Source: CAZMCH01 sp964564735 (GTDB lineage Bacteria; Poribacteria; DTPJ01). From it: DNA of 27,688 bases. Location of the stretch: the NCBI GenBank assembly GCA_964564735.1, contig CAZMCH010000055.1, positions 1 to 27,688 of the forward strand. Direction: 5' to 3'. The notes below the pieces were generated by a model. That model saw nothing but the letters and a program-made list of their open reading frames with translations. It was not told where the DNA came from and ran no database searches. Below, piece by piece: positions 24,332 to 27,688 of this stretch. The translations under genes were made by a program, and so were the position numbers. Within the stretch, counting starts at the first letter, position 1. Each line of letters opens with the position of its first letter.

Positions 24332-25822
24332 TCACCTTACCTTTCTTAAAGTATCTATTGTAGTATATGTTTGATTTGTTAAGATATGCCTTCGTCTTTC
24401 GATGATGTATCGACCAAATATTTCCATTTTCTTTATATCGACTTTTACCTCATCCATAAGCTGAAGATGTGGAACTGACGGTGCAACTATTTGTATTCTT
24501 TCATGTGGACTTTTATGGAAATGAACAATATCTTTAGCCAATCTAAAAGCATAATTATTACCTCTTATAGTATGAAGTATGTATTTATTGTTTTCGGTAT
24601 GCCAAGATGAATTATTATAATATATATGTTTGCCAGTTATTTGAGAGTTATTTATTTGTGTATATACTACGCCATCTGTAACTAAACTGGTATCTATCAC
24701 ACACCAATAATCCGTCAGGGGTGATATTTTGATCGGAATATCAAAACTGAATACCTCCCAAACAAATTCCTTTCCAAGATTTCCAGAAGCCTTCAAATTG
24801 CTTATACCTAGCAAATCACCAGGGATGCCATCATTATCAGCATATATTTTGATAGATATATAACCATGTGCATCAGAACCTTTCATTCTAATATGCAACG
24901 TATCTATCATTGAAGAATTTTCTGACGAAGTAAACTTAAAACCCTCAAAAATATAATTAATAGGTTCTTCCACATTTCCAAGAGTTTTTTCCGAAACAAA
25001 ATCATGACCTAATGAGGGAATATTAATATGCCGAGTCCTTAATTTATAGCTATCTATACTTGTCTGATCAAAATATCTTGAATAAAAACCATTACGATAT
25101 TCTACAATAACATCATTTATCATTTCGGTATCAGCCAAAAGTGTGCATTCAGATACATTATCATCATTAAATTCCCAATCAGTCATATTTGAATATTCTC
25201 GCTCAAATAGCCTAAATATTCCCTCTTCATCAAAGAAAGAAACACAAAAAATGCTATCGCAGATACTTTCTATTACACTGATCATCTTTTGATTTCTTAT
25301 ATTTATTTCATTATAAGCTGCTGTATTCTCTTCAATATCTGTAATGTCAGATAAAACCCCTATTTTGCTACATAATTCCTCAAGAATATCCTTAGGTGTA
25401 TAATTTGAGCTATTTTTTACTAATGTATCAAAGAAAAAACCCATATAATCACGACAATTCATAACAACAGTGTTTCTTGTTCCAACTGGTTTTAGGTCAT
25501 ACACCAACCCGGAAAATATCGGTATATTAAATTCAGAAAAACCACACCAAATTTTTATTCTCGAACAAGGATTAACCATACTTAAGCCGTTGGAATAAAA
25601 ACTACCATTTTCATTATTGAGTTCAATAATTGCCCTTCCAATATTAAGTTTCCCCCTACCGCGAAGTGATTCCAAACCTACTTCCGTATCAATACTCAAT
25701 ACATAGTCCGTAGTATCGCCAAAACCTTCTATCCATAATACAAAAGTAGGTTTACGAATAGAATCTTTTTGTTTTGATTCAAAAGTTGTCTTTTGTGTTG
25801 AAGTTAAACTACCATACTGCAT
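24332..25822 (-). CDS. phage tail hub/minor tail-like protein with inserted anchor-type domain
   Basis: A 496-residue protein. The first ~265 residues look like a tail hub/phage late-control fold: FVLWIEGFGD, GKLNIGRAIIELNNENG, SRIKIWCGF, IFSGLVYDLKPVG, then YTPKDILEELCSKIGV. Residues about 270-425 resemble choice-of-anchor R-type beta-sandwich domains (IKIYADNDGIPGDLLG, SPLTDYWCVIDTS), and the hub fold returns at the end (APSVPHLQLMDEVKVDI, GRYIIERRRHILT). The start is ATG 25822, because GAAAGG lies 9 nt upstream and the TTG at 25831 abuts it. It sits between two other tail-like genes, with 61 and 51 nt gaps. A nested binding domain in a hub-type protein is unusual. Family identity is by eye. 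Confidence 0.65.
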   Translation of the reverse strand: MQYGSLTSTQKTTFESKQKDSIRKPTFVLWIEGFGDTTDYVLSIDTEVGLESLRGRGKLNIGRAIIELNNENGSFYSNGLSMVNPCSRIKIWCGFSEFNIPIFSGLVYDLKPVGTRNTVVMNCRDYMGFFFDTLVKNSSNYTPKDILEELCSKIGVLSDITDIEENTAAYNEINIRNQKMISVIESICDSIFCVSFFDEEGIFRLFEREYSNMTDWEFNDDNVSECTLLADTEMINDVIVEYRNGFYSRYFDQTSIDSYKLRTRHINIPSLGHDFVSEKTLGNVEEPINYIFEGFKFTSSENSSMIDTLHIRMKGSDAHGYISIKIYADNDGIPGDLLGISNLKASGNLGKEFVWEVFSFDIPIKISPLTDYWCVIDTSLVTDGVVYTQINNSQITGKHIYYNNSSWHTENNKYILHTIRGNNYAFRLAKDIVHFHKSPHERIQIVAPSVPHLQLMDEVKVDIKKMEIFGRYIIERRRHILTNQTYTTIDTLRKVR

Positions 25823-25873
25823 TTTCTTCAACCTTTCATTATATAAACATATTTAAGGCTATAAACCAAAAAA

Positions 25874-27460
25874 TTATCTGCTTTGTGACAAAGTATGAAG
25901 AACAATGCCAACTTTTCTAGTTCTATCATTACCCATATCTCCGGGAAGCCATTCCTCCGGTATGCTTGAAAAACTTACTTCAAAATATCTATTATACTTC
26001 ACTTCTATAACATCACCAGAATCTTGTCCAAATACTGTCAGAGAACGTCTATCAATTGCTATTGTATAATCAGTACTTAGGGCTAATTTTGTCCCTTTTG
26101 ATAAATTTCTAACTGAAATCACATCTCCATTTTCATCCAAAATTGCCTTATGAGAAAGACTAATGATACCATCAAGATCCTCATTCATTTCAACTTCAAT
26201 ATAATAAGTTTTAAGATTCAATAAATTTGTGCCATCACTACAATTCATAGATCGTAATAATAGTCTTACATAGTTATCTGTTGGATCAACAAATTGTCTT
26301 GCTATTATTGGTTCTGCTGTGCTATAGTTCTGAACATTTTTAGCACTATTACTACATCTTAATAACTCAACCCAATTCTTACCATCCCAAGCATATAATA
26401 TATATCCATCAAGATTAATTGGGGAATTGTCCTCCCCTAATGCAATAACTTTGACTCTAAACCTTTGAACATCAGATTGATTTATAGAAGACCTAATCAA
26501 AAATTTATGATATAAATAACATCCAGATACTGGATTAGATGTTTCTTTATAATTATTATCATCAACAGATACAGCTTGATATTCATTAGTTAAATATTCT
26601 GTTGTTTCAAAATCATCTTTTGCAGATGGTAAATTACTGGAACTAGATGTATATGCCTTGTGAATAGATGATGGAGATGTCATTCCTGAAAAATTGTATA
26701 TATCATTATCATATATTGTTTCATTTTCTATTAAAGGGGGAACATTGCCATCATCAAAATAAAGTAATTCGTTTGTATAAAATACCTCTCTGAATTTCTC
26801 ATATTGTTCAGCACCAAAGTAATTCCAGAGCATTTCAAAGTCATAATGTATAGCACGTAAATCATATATTCTTTTTCCATTAAGAGTTTGATGAAAAGCT
26901 CCTATACGTTTGGGAATTCGTCTATATGAATCTGGATCCGACAATATTACGTTACCACTAAGCGATACATTATCAATATAAAACGGTCCAGAATGAGCAA
27001 CATCATCTTGAAGGAATTTAACTCTCAATGTATTACATCCACTTGGAATTACCATACTGGTTTCATAACTTTTCCATGATTGACCTGTCAATATTGTTGA
27101 TGAGATCAAAACTCCATGAGTTTCATCATAAAAAGCCAATTTCAAATTGCCTATCTCTATACGATACAGACAAGCAAAGGCATAATTAACGCCAGAAATA
27201 ACACTGAAATCTTTATATACGCCCTCTCCACAACCTAACGGGGAATCATCAAGAAACAAATCATCTCCAAGCGTATATCCATCGTCCAGTGTCCAAGTAA
27301 TTCCCTTTATTCTCATTACTGAATCTCTAATTGAATCAGAAATATACCTATAAGCCTCAGTCTTCAAAGGCTCTGTTTCTTCCCATATTTTATGCTCATT
27401 ATCAAATGTCTCAACCCCATATTCTGTTGGTGCAGTGAGTGTTAACCTAAATCTTGTCAT
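25874..27460 (-). CDS. distal tail-type protein with carbohydrate-binding-like domains
   Basis: A 528-residue protein. Residues about 60-168 read as a CBM4/9-like jelly-roll (SVISGVNYAFACLYRI, IPSGCNTLRVKF, PFYIDNVSLSG). Residues 180-245 (RIPKRIGAFHQTLNGKRIYD, YDFEMLWNYFGAEQYEKF, LLYFDDGNVP) resemble distal tail/baseplate proteins of siphophages. A second beta-sandwich (about 290-420) ends LKTYYIEVEM, and the last ~90 residues include STDYTIAIDRRSLTVF. ATG 27460 follows GAGG. It is probably a structural component at the tail tip contacting cell-surface sugars (inference). No capsid, terminase, integrase or lysis gene is in the window. Confidence 0.6.
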   Translation of the reverse strand: MTRFRLTLTAPTEYGVETFDNEHKIWEETEPLKTEAYRYISDSIRDSVMRIKGITWTLDDGYTLGDDLFLDDSPLGCGEGVYKDFSVISGVNYAFACLYRIEIGNLKLAFYDETHGVLISSTILTGQSWKSYETSMVIPSGCNTLRVKFLQDDVAHSGPFYIDNVSLSGNVILSDPDSYRRIPKRIGAFHQTLNGKRIYDLRAIHYDFEMLWNYFGAEQYEKFREVFYTNELLYFDDGNVPPLIENETIYDNDIYNFSGMTSPSSIHKAYTSSSSNLPSAKDDFETTEYLTNEYQAVSVDDNNYKETSNPVSGCYLYHKFLIRSSINQSDVQRFRVKVIALGEDNSPINLDGYILYAWDGKNWVELLRCSNSAKNVQNYSTAEPIIARQFVDPTDNYVRLLLRSMNCSDGTNLLNLKTYYIEVEMNEDLDGIISLSHKAILDENGDVISVRNLSKGTKLALSTDYTIAIDRRSLTVFGQDSGDVIEVKYNRYFEVSFSSIPEEWLPGDMGNDRTRKVGIVLHTLSQSR

Positions 27461-27497
27461 TTTTCGACCTCAATGAATATATTGATATAACTTTCAT

Positions 27498-27688
27498 TTA
27501 TTGAAGCAGACCATAATTTTTTAATTTGCTCTCCAATTCAGCCACTCTAGTCTGAAGGTTTGCAATTATGCTCATAACTGTCTTAAACTCATCAGATGAT
27601 ACAAATCCATAGGCGTTGCTGTTTGTTGGATCAGATATATTATAGTCAGGATTTACTGGAGATGAGCTAGTTAAGGTTGTTAATAGTG
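27498..27688 (-). CDS. C-terminal fragment of a tail-cluster protein with coiled-coil end
   Basis: The reading frame is open on the minus strand from the window edge to TAA at 27500-27498, about 62 residues. It starts LLTTLTSSSPVNPDYNI and ends with a short amphipathic helix (EFKTVMSIIANLQTRVAELE), typical of a trimerising coiled coil. It lies 37 nt before the distal-tail-type gene and runs in the same direction, so it probably belongs to the same cluster. The N-terminal part is outside the window; no family recognised. Confidence 0.65.
   Translation of the reverse strand, partial: LLTTLTSSSPVNPDYNISDPTNSNAYGFVSSDEFKTVMSIIANLQTRVAELESKLKNYGLLQ

Noticed and set aside
1..27688. CRISPR arrays
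   Set aside because: No regularly spaced direct repeats were found; the repeats present are palindromic intergenic elements.

Overview
The window is AT-rich bacterial chromosome with Shine-Dalgarno-led genes in short operons, frequent GTG/TTG starts and 4-nt start/stop overlaps. No rRNA, tRNA or CRISPR array was found. The secreted LamG-fold protein, the Gld-type ABC operon with GldG and DUF4340 partners, and the abundant intergenic inverted repeats resemble genomes of uncultured phyla such as Poribacteria. That placement is a guess from memory of such gene sets; there is no marker gene here to test it.

Region 1 (1-4150, + strand): a consensus sigma70-type promoter drives a four-gene operon for a Gld-type ABC exporter: ATPase with a very acidic tail, ABC-2 permease, GldG-like membrane protein and a short DUF4340 protein. 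Region 2 (4236-8207, + strand): hisC, a secreted LamG-fold protein, tyrA and a class 2 polyphosphate kinase. HisC-type aminotransferases can act on aromatic keto acids, so hisC and tyrA probably cooperate. The hisC-LamG gap holds a three-stem repeat and a complete MITE-like element with an 8-bp target duplication. Region 3 (8246-11946, - strand), convergent with the polyphosphate kinase, encodes two divergent thymidylate-kinase-like proteins, a CHAD protein and a metallophosphoesterase fused to a Ppx-type HD domain. Together with PPK2 this looks like a polyphosphate-linked cluster. One of the two kinases has arginine at the Walker A lysine.

Region 4 (12106-17910, - strand): an exported metallo-beta-lactamase-fold hydrolase, the bifunctional NAD(P)HX repair enzyme, a HAD phosphatase, then the TldD/TldE protease pair. 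A degenerate inverted repeat separates the HAD gene from tldE. Region 5 (17911-19415): a decayed IS4-superfamily insertion sequence. Region 6 (19416-20069, + strand): a cyclase/kynurenine-formamidase-family metal hydrolase.

Region 7 (20195-27688, - strand) is the most accessory part. Four phage-tail-like genes, with sugar-binding-type modules in two of them, run into a codirectional 1057-residue protein. That protein has an HD phosphohydrolase domain, a STAND-type NTPase and about ten HEAT repeats. It looks like a sensor-NTPase-effector protein of the kind used in antiphage defence or signalling, carried at the end of a tail module. A perfect 15-bp palindrome lies upstream of it and an intrinsic terminator downstream.
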